Of a DNA stretch of 21,545 bases, positions 1 to 7,411 are shown in pieces. A program made the position numbers and the translations under genes. The notes beneath the pieces were generated by a model, which saw nothing but the letters and a program-made list of their open reading frames with translations, made no database searches and had not been told where the DNA came from. Source of the stretch: Lachnospiraceae bacterium (lineage in GTDB: Bacteria; Bacillota_A; Clostridia; Lachnospirales; Lachnospiraceae); assembly GCA_003446335.1 (NCBI GenBank), contig DMAZ01000260.1:1-21545 (forward strand), read 5' to 3'. Every line of letters starts with the position of its first letter. Position 1 is the first letter of the stretch.

Positions 1-50
1 TAATGCTTAATGCGACAGCTCCTTTCTGTTCTCTTTATAGTATACTTCAA
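1..50 (-). promoter_or_regulatory. Possible ribosome binding site of a gene beyond the left edge
   Basis: On the minus strand, downstream of the SEC-C protein gene, the sequence AAAGGAG lies at about 20-26, a strong Shine-Dalgarno match. No ATG, GTG or TTG occurs at normal spacing before the window ends. An ATT triplet lies 7 nt after the site, and rare ATT starts are known (infC). No terminator hairpin is visible between this site and the SEC-C stop, so co-transcription is possible. Only about 19 bases follow the site, so the gene cannot be named. Confidence 0.3.
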
Positions 51-620
51 TTACGCGTTTCTTCCGCAGCATTTCTTATACTTCTTGCCGGAACCGCAGG
101 GACACGGATCATTTCTGCCGATCTTCTTCGGCTTTACGATCGTACCTGACTTCTTCTGCTCGAGGTAGAGTTCATGAAGCTTCTTCTCCGGGAAAATGTT
201 TTTCCATGCCGGTATTTCGTACAGCCAGTCCGCTTTCGCGTCGACCATATTTTTATAAAGGCGTTCCTTATCAAAACCAAGATTCACTACGGTATCTTCC
301 GTCATCGTTTCAATAGGATTCTTTTCGATCAGACTGTCATTAATACCATCCAGGAAACCCGTCATGGTCTCAACAGATACGTCATATTTATCAGCCAGCT
401 CAGTGACTGTTCCGGTCACTACTTCATCCGGATTCTCAAGGAGCTGCTCATAAATACTTTTTTCGATCTGGAAATAGTCATTCCAGAAGTGTCTCAGAGA
501 CTCTTTTTCCGCATTCTGATTATATGCCTTTTTCCTCCACTGGCCGAGGAGAGTCTTTTCATCTACTTTCAGTTCATTTTCAATTGCGGAAGTTGTTCCG
601 CCTGTAATAGCATCTGCCAT
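51..620 (-). CDS. SEC-C zinc-motif protein, function unknown
   Basis: A 189-residue soluble protein with no signal peptide or membrane segment. The C-terminus (about residues 168-187) is a SEC-C motif: [19 protein letters not shown] with Cys173, Cys175, Cys184 and Cys185 (CxC-x8-CC), the zinc-binding knuckle first known from the SecA C-terminus and also found as a tail on many unrelated bacterial proteins. The first 160 residues look all-helical and acidic/lysine-rich, and I do not recognise a second domain. The start is supported by GGAG seven bases before the ATG at 620. The gene stands alone: a terminator-like hairpin (691-721) separates it from the upstream gene. I saw no clear sigma-70 promoter in the 70 bases before it. 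SEC-C tails often mediate binding to ribosomes or to SecB-type partners, but nothing here shows a partner. Confidence 0.85.
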   Translation of the reverse strand: MADAITGGTTSAIENELKVDEKTLLGQWRKKAYNQNAEKESLRHFWNDYFQIEKSIYEQLLENPDEVVTGTVTELADKYDVSVETMTGFLDGINDSLIEKNPIETMTEDTVVNLGFDKERLYKNMVDAKADWLYEIPAWKNIFPEKKLHELYLEQKKSGTIVKPKKIGRNDPCPCGSGKKYKKCCGRNA

Positions 621-680
621 TGTCTCTCTCCAATCATTTCTAAATCAATTAAATTTCAAATACATCCCTGCCATAATACA

Positions 681-725
681 AGATAAAAGACAGGGCAGAG
701 GAAATGAATTCCACTGCCCTGCAAT
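681..725 (-). terminator. Rho-independent terminator of the secreted lectin-barrel gene
   Basis: CAGGGCAG (691-698) pairs perfectly with CTGCCCTG (714-721). After one A/A mismatch the stem is extended by GGAA/TTCC (700-703 with 709-712). Read on the minus strand, the stem is followed by TCTTTTATCTTG, a moderate T-tract. It lies about 50 bases after the stop at 771. On the plus strand no T-run follows, so it most likely serves the minus strand. Confidence 0.65.
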
Positions 726-770
726 AATATCACAGTGTTAGGGATTTTACAACCAACGTATTTTTCACAT

Positions 771-3700
771 TTACTTATTATTAAAGAAACTTGCATTAAA
801 TCCGTGGATTTTTGATTTCCAGTCGCTTCCTATATATGTATTCATATAATGTGCCACGTGTGCATTCCAGTTCTTCGTGTCCATATACTTGAATACATCT
901 GCAGATGGTTTTGGCGATCCGTTGCTGTTGTAGATGCCAAGCCACCATCCACCGGATGTCTCACCGGAATTATCATAATCTCTGTGAATCGCCAGCTGAT
1001 CAATGTTGGGATCGAACTCAGCCAGGTAATAAGCAAATGCAACGGCCGCGGCCTGTTCACCCTGCATCTGCCTGCCTTCATATACCGAAGACAGTCCGGT
1101 CTCCGACATAATGATTCGTGTCGAAGTCCCGTAGGTATTTTTAATATAAGCGGCAAAATATCGTGCGTTCAGCATGGTGATCTGCTGAGCCGCTCCGGAA
1201 TTTTCCACGGTAAAAGCTCTGTTCCAGATACGGCAGTCCTGTTCGGGCGACGGATACGGATGCATTGCCATATCCCAGTGGATCAATCCCTGACGCCTTA
1301 AATCCGTGTTGAAATCTGAGGTAAGCTTCATACCGCTGTACGATCCGCTCAAAGTCCATGACAGATTCCAGTTATGGTCAAGGGAGATGTATGTTCTGGC
1401 ATTTTTCCATCTGCTCTTGATGGCCGCGTTGAACATACGGAATTCCTCGGCCAGGACTTCATGATACTCACTGTAGGGGATGTCACCGGCGTAATGGTAA
1501 ACATTATACTGCTGGAGCTCATTTCCGTAAATCCAGTTCGCCAGTGTACAGCCGCTCGTGCACCAGTGATCCGTCAGGCATGCAAAGAGTGCTTCCAGTC
1601 TCTTTCTGTCGCTCGTCCTCGTATTCAGCGCGTAAAGAGTCGCCGCCCCTCTCCTGCTTCCGGAAGCCGCTGCCGGATACATATATCTTGTATTGGAACT
1701 GTCATACAGGTAGAAAATACCTGTGACAATTATGCCGGCCCGGTTATAGGCCAGAATACGGTCCCGATATACATCGATAATATGGCTGAAGTGATACGTT
1801 GTTCCTTCGTACTTGTAAGCGATCTCACTTCCGCTGAGGAAGGTGTCGATCGGAAGATCCAGGACAACATGGCTGCACTTAAGATCTTTCGCCAGATTGA
1901 TCGAATCAGCCCCGGTCTTTATACCTTTCTTGGTTCCGCGTGATGCTTTCGGGAATGCTTTGACGTTGGTCGCCGCAGCCTGAGGATTCTGAATGTAAAA
2001 GCCATTGCTTATAACGGTATATGTTCCATGACTAAGGGTTGCAATATAGAACTTCCTCATAAGAAGACTTCCGGCGGCATTCTTGTTCAGATTCGCATGG
2101 AACGTGTAACTGGTCCCCATCGGGGCCGACGCGATCGGTGTGTAGCCCTTCAATGTTCTTCCATACGGAGAAATTGCGAAAAGATATGCTCTCTCCGTAT
2201 CCGAATACTGCTTGGTACCACTTGCCAGGACAGTGATCGTTTTGTGATCATCAAAGTCAATATAATTCTTGGTGATCGTTACTGAAGTAAAATACCATTT
2301 CTGCTGAGCATTATTCGCATATGTACTCAGCTGGATATTGGCACCGTACGCTTCTGATCCTGTCATATCTATAGCCATGTTCTGATTGAGCGCAGACTTA
2401 ATTATGTAACTTCCGTCACTCATCAGGACCGGCCGCCATAACTGAGATTTTGCTCCTCTATAAGTGCCGAGCTGAATATTGGTACCCGCGTGGGCGGCTC
2501 CTCCTGCCGTTTCCAGTACCTTCCCGGAAAGGACAGACACGATCTTGAACCAGTAATTGGTCTTTCCCCCGAACGTTACCGCGACCAGCTTAAATTTCTG
2601 AGCTTTCGTCGCATTCCAGTCATAACAGTCAATGTTCGTTCCGTCTGCAGTTCCCGCTCCGGCGGCGTCCATGACCCGGTCGGAATTCAGAACGGAGCGA
2701 ATATATACTTCGCCGGTCGGAATTGCCGTTCCGTTATAGATTGTTGTATAAAACTTCTCGCTTGAGTAATCTTTATATGTCGAGAGGATGAATTTAGTTC
2801 CGGCAGCTTTCAATCCCTGATAGACAGCTATTGCCAGGGTGGAATTCAATCTGGATAGGAACGAATAGGTCCCGTTCGAGTTCTTCCTGATGAGCCATTG
2901 CTGACAGAACTTGTTGTTTCTTGTCTCCTGTATGATCGCAGCTCCGCTCTTGTTCTCGGAATTTTTGACAGATAAAACAAGCCCGTTGCTTCTGTTCACA
3001 AGAACATAATATCCTGCGGCATACTGAACAGCCGTGTATGTTAAGATCTTTGAATTCTCAGCTGCTTCCAGCTTGATAGCCACACCGCTTCTTGCAGAAT
3101 TTCCAGCAGGTGCCGCGCACATCTTCGTTGCATGAGACGGTCTCAGCTGCATCGTACCGGCATAGCTTGGAATCGGGGTCTCCGTGAAGATAAATTTCTG
3201 TGCAGCCGTATTGTTCCATTTATAAAGCTGAATATTTTGATTATTGGCAAGGGATCCCGCATAAATGTCAATGACATAATTCGTGTTCATCGCTGACGCA
3301 ATTCGATAGGAGCCATCATTATTTTTAATAAGCTTCCACTTGGCACACCTTGCACTGTTGAATTCGAACTGCCATATATTGGCGGAATTTTTGGGCTCAT
3401 TTCCCTCTATACGGAGAACCTTCCCGCTGTGGAAATTGGCAAATGTGACCGACCCGTCCGTAAACTTTCTGCACATGAATTTCTGATCAAGCGTTTTTGT
3501 CAGCTGATAAAGATTGATATTGGCCTGATTATTAATAGAATTTCCATGTACTGTCAGCGCAAAATTCCTGTTCGCCGCGCTGCGGATATAATAAGTCTTC
3601 CCGTCTTCCGGTACAGCTGATGTGTATGTCGATCCGACAACAGTCTCCTGAAGTCCTTTCTTTCCGGACGTACTGGAATCTGTCAGACTGTCTGTCTGAC

Positions 3701-4070
3701 CGGCGGAGCTGTCATCCGGTATAAGATCACCGACTGATTCATCCGGAATCACCTCTTCGACTGTCTCCGGTACCGCGTCCGTCGAGTCATCCGTAAGATC
3801 CTCCACCTCGGTCAATTCAGACTCATCAGACATCTCTTCTGCTGCGTCTTCCTCCAAAGCTTCTGCAGCACTTTCACTCTCAGCAATATCGGAGATTGAT
3901 TCATCGCCCGTCAGGATCTCAAGATTATCCCCCTCATCCATCTCGTTCTCCAGGGCAATGCCTACCGTATTTTCTGTTAAGGTGTCAGTGTCCGAACCGT
4001 ATACAGGCATAACTGACCCGGCTAACAGTGCTGCGGAAAGCAACCATGTTATCAGTTTTTTACCCTTCAC
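771..4070 (-). CDS. Secreted protein: three ricin-type lectin modules plus DUF5722-like barrel
   Basis: The frame is open to 4208, but the real start is probably GTG at 4070, preceded by GGAGG with 7 nt spacing and followed at once by a signal peptide (KGKKLITWLLSAALLAGS, cleavage near residue 25). This gives 1099 residues. In order: an acidic Ser/Glu/Asp linker (about 36-134), three beta-trefoil ricin-B-like modules (about 152-299, 301-444, 451-596) with degenerate QxW/QKF repeats, a beta-rich domain (597-699) and a C-terminal region (700-1099) that I match from memory to DUF5722. The barrel shows GNE (Glu851) and MSETGL (Glu990), in the order and spacing of the acid/base and nucleophile glutamates of clan GH-A glycosidases. 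It is probably an exported carbohydrate-binding, possibly carbohydrate-cleaving, enzyme. There is no LPXTG or SLH anchor. Substrate unknown; catalysis is inferred. Confidence 0.85.
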   Translation of the reverse strand: MKGKKLITWLLSAALLAGSVMPVYGSDTDTLTENTVGIALENEMDEGDNLEILTGDESISDIAESESAAEALEEDAAEEMSDESELTEVEDLTDDSTDAVPETVEEVIPDESVGDLIPDDSSAGQTDSLTDSSTSGKKGLQETVVGSTYTSAVPEDGKTYYIRSAANRNFALTVHGNSINNQANINLYQLTKTLDQKFMCRKFTDGSVTFANFHSGKVLRIEGNEPKNSANIWQFEFNSARCAKWKLIKNNDGSYRIASAMNTNYVIDIYAGSLANNQNIQLYKWNNTAAQKFIFTETPIPSYAGTMQLRPSHATKMCAAPAGNSARSGVAIKLEAAENSKILTYTAVQYAAGYYVLVNRSNGLVLSVKNSENKSGAAIIQETRNNKFCQQWLIRKNSNGTYSFLSRLNSTLAIAVYQGLKAAGTKFILSTYKDYSSEKFYTTIYNGTAIPTGEVYIRSVLNSDRVMDAAGAGTADGTNIDCYDWNATKAQKFKLVAVTFGGKTNYWFKIVSVLSGKVLETAGGAAHAGTNIQLGTYRGAKSQLWRPVLMSDGSYIIKSALNQNMAIDMTGSEAYGANIQLSTYANNAQQKWYFTSVTITKNYIDFDDHKTITVLASGTKQYSDTERAYLFAISPYGRTLKGYTPIASAPMGTSYTFHANLNKNAAGSLLMRKFYIATLSHGTYTVISNGFYIQNPQAAATNVKAFPKASRGTKKGIKTGADSINLAKDLKCSHVVLDLPIDTFLSGSEIAYKYEGTTYHFSHIIDVYRDRILAYNRAGIIVTGIFYLYDSSNTRYMYPAAASGSRRGAATLYALNTRTSDRKRLEALFACLTDHWCTSGCTLANWIYGNELQQYNVYHYAGDIPYSEYHEVLAEEFRMFNAAIKSRWKNARTYISLDHNWNLSWTLSGSYSGMKLTSDFNTDLRRQGLIHWDMAMHPYPSPEQDCRIWNRAFTVENSGAAQQITMLNARYFAAYIKNTYGTSTRIIMSETGLSSVYEGRQMQGEQAAAVAFAYYLAEFDPNIDQLAIHRDYDNSGETSGGWWLGIYNSNGSPKPSADVFKYMDTKNWNAHVAHYMNTYIGSDWKSKIHGFNASFFNNK

Positions 4071-4077
4071 AATGTTT

Positions 4078-4082
4078 CCTCC
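4078..4082 (-). promoter_or_regulatory. Ribosome binding site fixing the GTG start at 4070
   Basis: GGAGG on the minus strand, 7 bases before GTG 4070. The next codons encode the positive n-region of the signal peptide. The 46 upstream in-frame codons start with TTG, have no such site, and would bury the signal peptide. Confidence 0.8.
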
Positions 4083-4232
4083 ATTTCTGAAATATAGTCT
4101 TTTGAACGGAGATACCTTTTCCGTCCTTTTCCTGCTGAGAAGCCGCTTTAAAAGGCCTCGATCCACGAGCAGGGAACGTGTTGTGAGCGTCTGTCTTACT
4201 TGTAACAATTAAGTTAACACATAATTAAGATT

Positions 4233-4261
4233 ATTATACAAGATATTACGTTTAGACGCAA
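4233..4261 (-). promoter_or_regulatory. Sigma-70-type promoter of the secreted lectin-barrel gene
   Basis: On the minus strand TTGCGT (4256-4261) is followed after 17 bases by a perfect TATAAT (4233-4238). Transcription would begin near 4226, leaving a leader of about 155 nt before GTG 4070. The leader contains a 7-bp hairpin with one G-U pair (4104-4126). Confidence 0.65.
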
Positions 4262-4272
4262 CTTCTTAAATA

Positions 4273-4316
4273 GTATACATTCTCATTTGTTCAAAATTCC
4301 CAATAGCTATGTATAC
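4273..4316. repeat. Inverted repeat GTATACAT / ATGTATAC between divergent promoters
   Basis: GTATACAT at 4273-4280 and its exact reverse complement at 4309-4316 are 28 bases apart, and each contains the palindrome GTATAC. The copies lie between the -35 boxes of the two divergent promoters, where a regulator of both genes could bind. This is AT-rich intergenic DNA, so chance is possible. Confidence 0.35.
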
Positions 4317-4344
4317 AGAATATCTCACACATATGAAGCCCGGC

Positions 4345-4372
4345 TTGACTTTCACATCTTCTGGAATATAAT
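4345..4372 (+). promoter_or_regulatory. Sigma-70-type promoter of the membrane HAD gene
   Basis: TTGACT (4345-4350), a 16-base spacer, then a perfect TATAAT (4367-4372). Transcription would start near 4379, about 65 bases before the ATG at 4445. The leader holds a 7-bp stem TCCCGCT/AGCGGGA (4396-4402 with 4414-4420), followed by the GGAGGT ribosome binding site. Confidence 0.75.
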
Positions 4373-4444
4373 GATGATGACACTGACCACAGGTCTCCCG
4401 CTATCGTCTCATGAGCGGGACTTGCATCTAATACGGAGGTATTT

Positions 4445-5257
4445 ATGAACAGACTCAGGAGATATGCAGCACTCGCAGGGGTAATACTGCTTCTCGGCAT
4501 GTATGTTGCCACTTTTATTTTCGCCCTGTCGGGAGGACCTGCAGCCCAGTCTCTGTTCCGCGCTTCTCTCGGCTGTACTATTCTGGTCCCGGTCATTCTC
4601 TATGCTTTTTTGATTGCCATGAAAATGCTGCATCCGACAAAATCTCCGGTCATCGATGCAATCATTTTCGATGTCGGAAATGTACTTCTGGATTTTCCGT
4701 GGCTGGAATTTGCGAAAAATATGGATATATCAGAGGATGCGAAAAAATTTATTCTTGAAAATGTAATAGATCACCCTCTCTATGCAGAATGCGATCTCGG
4801 GCTGAAACCATTTGAAACGCTGGTCGAAGAGTTCTGCGCCATTAATCCGGTTTACAAAAAAGAAATACGGGAACTGATCGAGACGATGTATACATGTGTT
4901 GCTCCTTATCCTTATACAGAAGCATGGCTGGAAGAACTGCACGGGAAGGGTTACCGTCTGTATATTCTCTCGAACTGGTCTGAGCATGCCTACGAAAAAC
5001 TTAAGGCAGAAGGTATCATGGATTTTGAAAAATACATGGACGGCGCGATTTGGTCCTTCAGGGAGCATATGAGAAAACCGGACAGAGAAATATACGAGAA
5101 GCTTCTCAGAGATTTCAGGATCGATCCGGAACGTGCAGTTTTCATCGACGACAATCCGCAGAATATCGACTCAGCGAAAAAAATGGGTATTCGTTCTATC
5201 TTATTTACTGACATCGCCGACGCAAAAACTTCGCTAAGGAACCTTGGTGTCCTATAA
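4445..5257 (+). CDS. Membrane-anchored HAD-superfamily phosphatase (YihX-like)
   Basis: A 270-residue protein starting five bases after GGAGG. Residues 8-28 and 43-60 are two hydrophobic helices with positive ends (MNRLRRY before, KMLHPTK after), which would put the C-terminal domain in the cytoplasm. Residues 70-270 are a HAD hydrolase: motif I FDVGNV with nucleophile Asp76, motif II LSNWS with Ser176, motif III Lys211 in RKPD, motif IV Asp235-Asp236 in FIDDNPQN. The general acid two residues after Asp76 is Gly, as in YihX-type proteins (FDLGNV), which act on small sugar phosphates. The substrate here is unknown. It is the only plus-strand gene, with its own promoter and terminator. The helical hairpin resembles stand-alone small membrane proteins, so a gene fusion is plausible (inference). 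Confidence 0.85.
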   Translation: MNRLRRYAALAGVILLLGMYVATFIFALSGGPAAQSLFRASLGCTILVPVILYAFLIAMKMLHPTKSPVIDAIIFDVGNVLLDFPWLEFAKNMDISEDAKKFILENVIDHPLYAECDLGLKPFETLVEEFCAINPVYKKEIRELIETMYTCVAPYPYTEAWLEELHGKGYRLYILSNWSEHAYEKLKAEGIMDFEKYMDGAIWSFREHMRKPDREIYEKLLRDFRIDPERAVFIDDNPQNIDSAKKMGIRSILFTDIADAKTSLRNLGVL

Positions 5258-5263
5258 CAGAAT

Positions 5264-5315
5264 AAAAGGCTGCTGCTCCGCCGGTTAACGGTGAGCAGCA
5301 GCCTTTTTCTTTTTT
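5264..5315. terminator. Bidirectional rho-independent terminator
   Basis: AGGCTGCTGCTC (5267-5278) pairs perfectly with GAGCAGCAGCCT (5293-5304). On the plus strand a TTTTTCTTTTTT run follows (5304-5315); on the minus strand CTTTTATTC follows. It lies between the convergent stops of the HAD gene (5257) and the lipoprotein gene (5321) and can end both transcripts. Confidence 0.92.
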
Positions 5316-5320
5316 AGGGA

Positions 5321-6079
5321 TCAGAAAGCAGCAAAAGAATTTACGACTGCGTCAAATGTAGCTTCCGCAGATTTCCGGATACCTTTCGGCGCCCAGCAGC
5401 AGAACTGGTGATAACTTCCGGAACCCTCTACTGCATACACGAAGAAAACGACCTCCTGTGAATTATAAGTACCGGTAAGAACAGTCTTTATTCCGTCCAT
5501 TGTACTCTGCGTCAGTCGTACATTGGATCTCCCTTCCACCTGCGCGTTCTGAAGAGGTGATGTTACAGACGTGATATATTGAACAAGCCATCCACTGTAC
5601 TCATCAATATTTGTGATCGGTGCATTCTCAGCATCCGATTTTGCCTCATTGGTATAGATCAGGTACTGTGCCTCACCCGGACTTCCTGTCTGGATAATAT
5701 AACCGTCCAACGCTCCGCTCGCATCGATCTGTCCTTTCAGATCTGCCCATGTGCCGGGTACTTTGATCTGAATCGTTCCATCCGGTGATGCCATTGTCTG
5801 AGAGAGCGCCGGTACGCTGACAGCATCGGTCCTCGTCGTGACATCCGTAGTAGGAATCTCTACATCTCCGAGTTCCGCCTGCACCTGAGCGGCATATGAT
5901 TCGTTCGGATCTACAGTCGATGTTGCGACGATCGGCTCATCCGAGAGATCCGGCAGTTCCTGTGCCACAGATTCAGGCTCAGGTTCTTTTTTCTCTGTCT
6001 TTTTTCCGCATCCGGAAAACATCAGCGTTCCTGAAAGAATTGCTGTCAGAACCGCAGTCATGAGCTTCTTACCTGACAT
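5321..6079 (-). CDS. Small secreted lipoprotein, function unknown
   Basis: A 252-residue protein with a lipoprotein-type signal: KKLMTAVLTAILSGTLMFSGC, Cys24 being the likely lipidated residue. Phe rather than Leu at -3 makes the lipobox slightly atypical. Residues 25-90 are a charged, Pro/Glu-rich, probably disordered linker. Residues about 95-252 look like an alpha/beta domain beginning with a TIQIKVPGTWADL strand pattern, reminiscent of the PsbP/DcrB-type fold; that match is weak and from memory. The start is marked by AAGGAG eight bases upstream, overlapping the final base of the purA stop, with only 13 bases between the genes, so translation is probably coupled to purA. A terminator follows directly. 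No link to purine synthesis is apparent beyond the shared operon. Confidence 0.82.
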   Translation of the reverse strand: MSGKKLMTAVLTAILSGTLMFSGCGKKTEKKEPEPESVAQELPDLSDEPIVATSTVDPNESYAAQVQAELGDVEIPTTDVTTRTDAVSVPALSQTMASPDGTIQIKVPGTWADLKGQIDASGALDGYIIQTGSPGEAQYLIYTNEAKSDAENAPITNIDEYSGWLVQYITSVTSPLQNAQVEGRSNVRLTQSTMDGIKTVLTGTYNSQEVVFFVYAVEGSGSYHQFCCWAPKGIRKSAEATFDAVVNSFAAF

Positions 6080-6092
6080 AGCTAAATCTCCT

Positions 6093-7367
6093 TTATCTGT
6101 AGATTATATCCGTGCGGCCAGGGCCATTGGAAAGTATCGTAATCGGATATCCAAGTCTTTCCTCGATGAATTCAATATATTTTCTGCAATTTTCAGGAAG
6201 GTCTTCGTATTTCTTAATTCCTCTGATATCGCATTTCCAACCGGGCAGGATCTCGTAGACCGGCTTCGCCTTCTTGAGAAGAGCCGTCGGCGGGAAATCT
6301 GTCGTTCTCCTGCCATCGATCTCATATGCTACGCAGACCGGGATCTCTTCCAGATATCCCAGAACATCCAGTACGGTGAACGCTACATCCGTCGCTCCCT
6401 GCAGACGGCAGCCATATTTTGAAGCCACAAGATCATACCAGCCCATTCTTCTCGGGCGGCCGGTCGTTGCCCCATATTCGCCGCCGTCACCTCCTCGTCT
6501 TCTGAGCTCGTCCGCCTCTTCTCCGAAGATCTCAGATACGAATTCACCTGCTCCTACTGCGCTGGAGTATGCCTTGGATACGGTCACGATCTTTTTGATT
6601 TCATAAGGCGGTATACCCGCGCCTACTGCTCCGTACCCTGCTAATGTCGGGCTGGAAGTGACCATCGGATATATACCGTGATCCGTGTCCTTCATAGTTC
6701 CAAGCTGTCCTTCAAGAAGGATATTCTTCCCTTCTCGGACAGCATTGCCGAGATAAAGGGCTGTGTCACAGACATAAGGAGTAATCATTTCCTTATATTC
6801 TTCAAGTTCCTTCATTACATCTTCTACGGAAAGCTCCGGCTTATCGTAAAGATATTTCAGCATAATATTTTTCTTAAGTACGATATTCTCTACTTTTTCA
6901 CGGAGCGCATCCATATCCATAAGTTCGCTGACCTGAATACCGATCTTGGCATACTTATCGGAATAGAAGGGAGCTATTCCGGATTTCGTCGATCCGAATG
7001 ACCTGCCGGCAAGTCTCTCCTCCTCATACTGATCGAAAAGTATGTGGTAGGACATAACGATCTGAGCTCTGTCGGAGACCAGAACATTCGGCTTGGGAAC
7101 TCCCCGTTCTACAATCGAATTGATCTCACTGATCAATTTGGGAATGTTGAGTGCAACGCCGTTTGCAATGACATTTGTCGTATGCTGATAAAAAGCACCG
7201 GATGGAAGTGTATGCAGTGAAAATTTGCCGTACTTATTCACGATCGTGTGACCTGCATTGGCACCCCCCTGAAAACGTACGATTATATCCGCCTGCTCTG
7301 CCAGGGTATCTGTGATCTTCCCTTTTCCTTCATCGCCCCAGTTCGCTCCGACTACTGCTGTTACCAT
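6093..7367 (-). CDS. purA: Adenylosuccinate synthetase PurA (divergent subgroup)
   Basis: This enzyme joins IMP and aspartate using GTP to form adenylosuccinate, the first committed step to AMP, in the cytosol. It has 424 residues from ATG 7367, chosen because GGAGG lies 7 bases upstream; a TTG eight codons earlier lacks a site. The N-terminus has GDEGKGK (11-17) with catalytic Asp12, and GANAGHT with catalytic His40. TTGRPRRMGWYD (301-312) is the conserved late block, and the C-terminus ends SNGPGRTDIIYR. Odd points: the usual GAQGT segment, whose Gln224 contacts IMP in E. coli, reads GQLGT (220-224), and the usual TSSN reads TSSP (237-240). These fit a divergent clostridial form rather than a broken gene. 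The gene sits 44 bases after purB, its pathway partner, and is followed closely by the lipoprotein gene. Confidence 0.95.
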   Translation of the reverse strand: MVTAVVGANWGDEGKGKITDTLAEQADIIVRFQGGANAGHTIVNKYGKFSLHTLPSGAFYQHTTNVIANGVALNIPKLISEINSIVERGVPKPNVLVSDRAQIVMSYHILFDQYEEERLAGRSFGSTKSGIAPFYSDKYAKIGIQVSELMDMDALREKVENIVLKKNIMLKYLYDKPELSVEDVMKELEEYKEMITPYVCDTALYLGNAVREGKNILLEGQLGTMKDTDHGIYPMVTSSPTLAGYGAVGAGIPPYEIKKIVTVSKAYSSAVGAGEFVSEIFGEEADELRRRGGDGGEYGATTGRPRRMGWYDLVASKYGCRLQGATDVAFTVLDVLGYLEEIPVCVAYEIDGRRTTDFPPTALLKKAKPVYEILPGWKCDIRGIKKYEDLPENCRKYIEFIEERLGYPITILSNGPGRTDIIYR

Positions 7368-7411
7368 TTTTTGTCCTCCAACTTTAAACAAGATGTTTTT
7401 AGTATCATCCT

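Larger units (their letters stand above)
4071..4444. other. Divergent intergenic region, 374 bases
   Basis: This gap separates the secreted lectin-barrel gene (minus) from the membrane HAD gene (plus). It holds one sigma-70-like promoter for each direction, a leader of about 155 nt for the minus-strand gene, and a leader of about 65 nt with a hairpin for the plus-strand gene. Between the two promoters is a perfect inverted repeat, GTATACAT (4273-4280) and ATGTATAC (4309-4316). I could not match either leader to a known riboswitch. Confidence 0.7.

Noticed and set aside
4071..4208. 46 extra codons at the N-terminus of the secreted lectin-barrel protein (start TTG 4208)
   Set aside because: The first codon is TTG without a ribosome site, and a signal peptide with GGAGG-GTG starts at 4070. 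The upstream codons lie in the leader downstream of the predicted promoter.
4071..4226. Cyclic-di-GMP or other riboswitch in the leader
   Set aside because: Only generic GC-rich hairpins were seen; no conserved core sequence of a known riboswitch class could be matched by eye.
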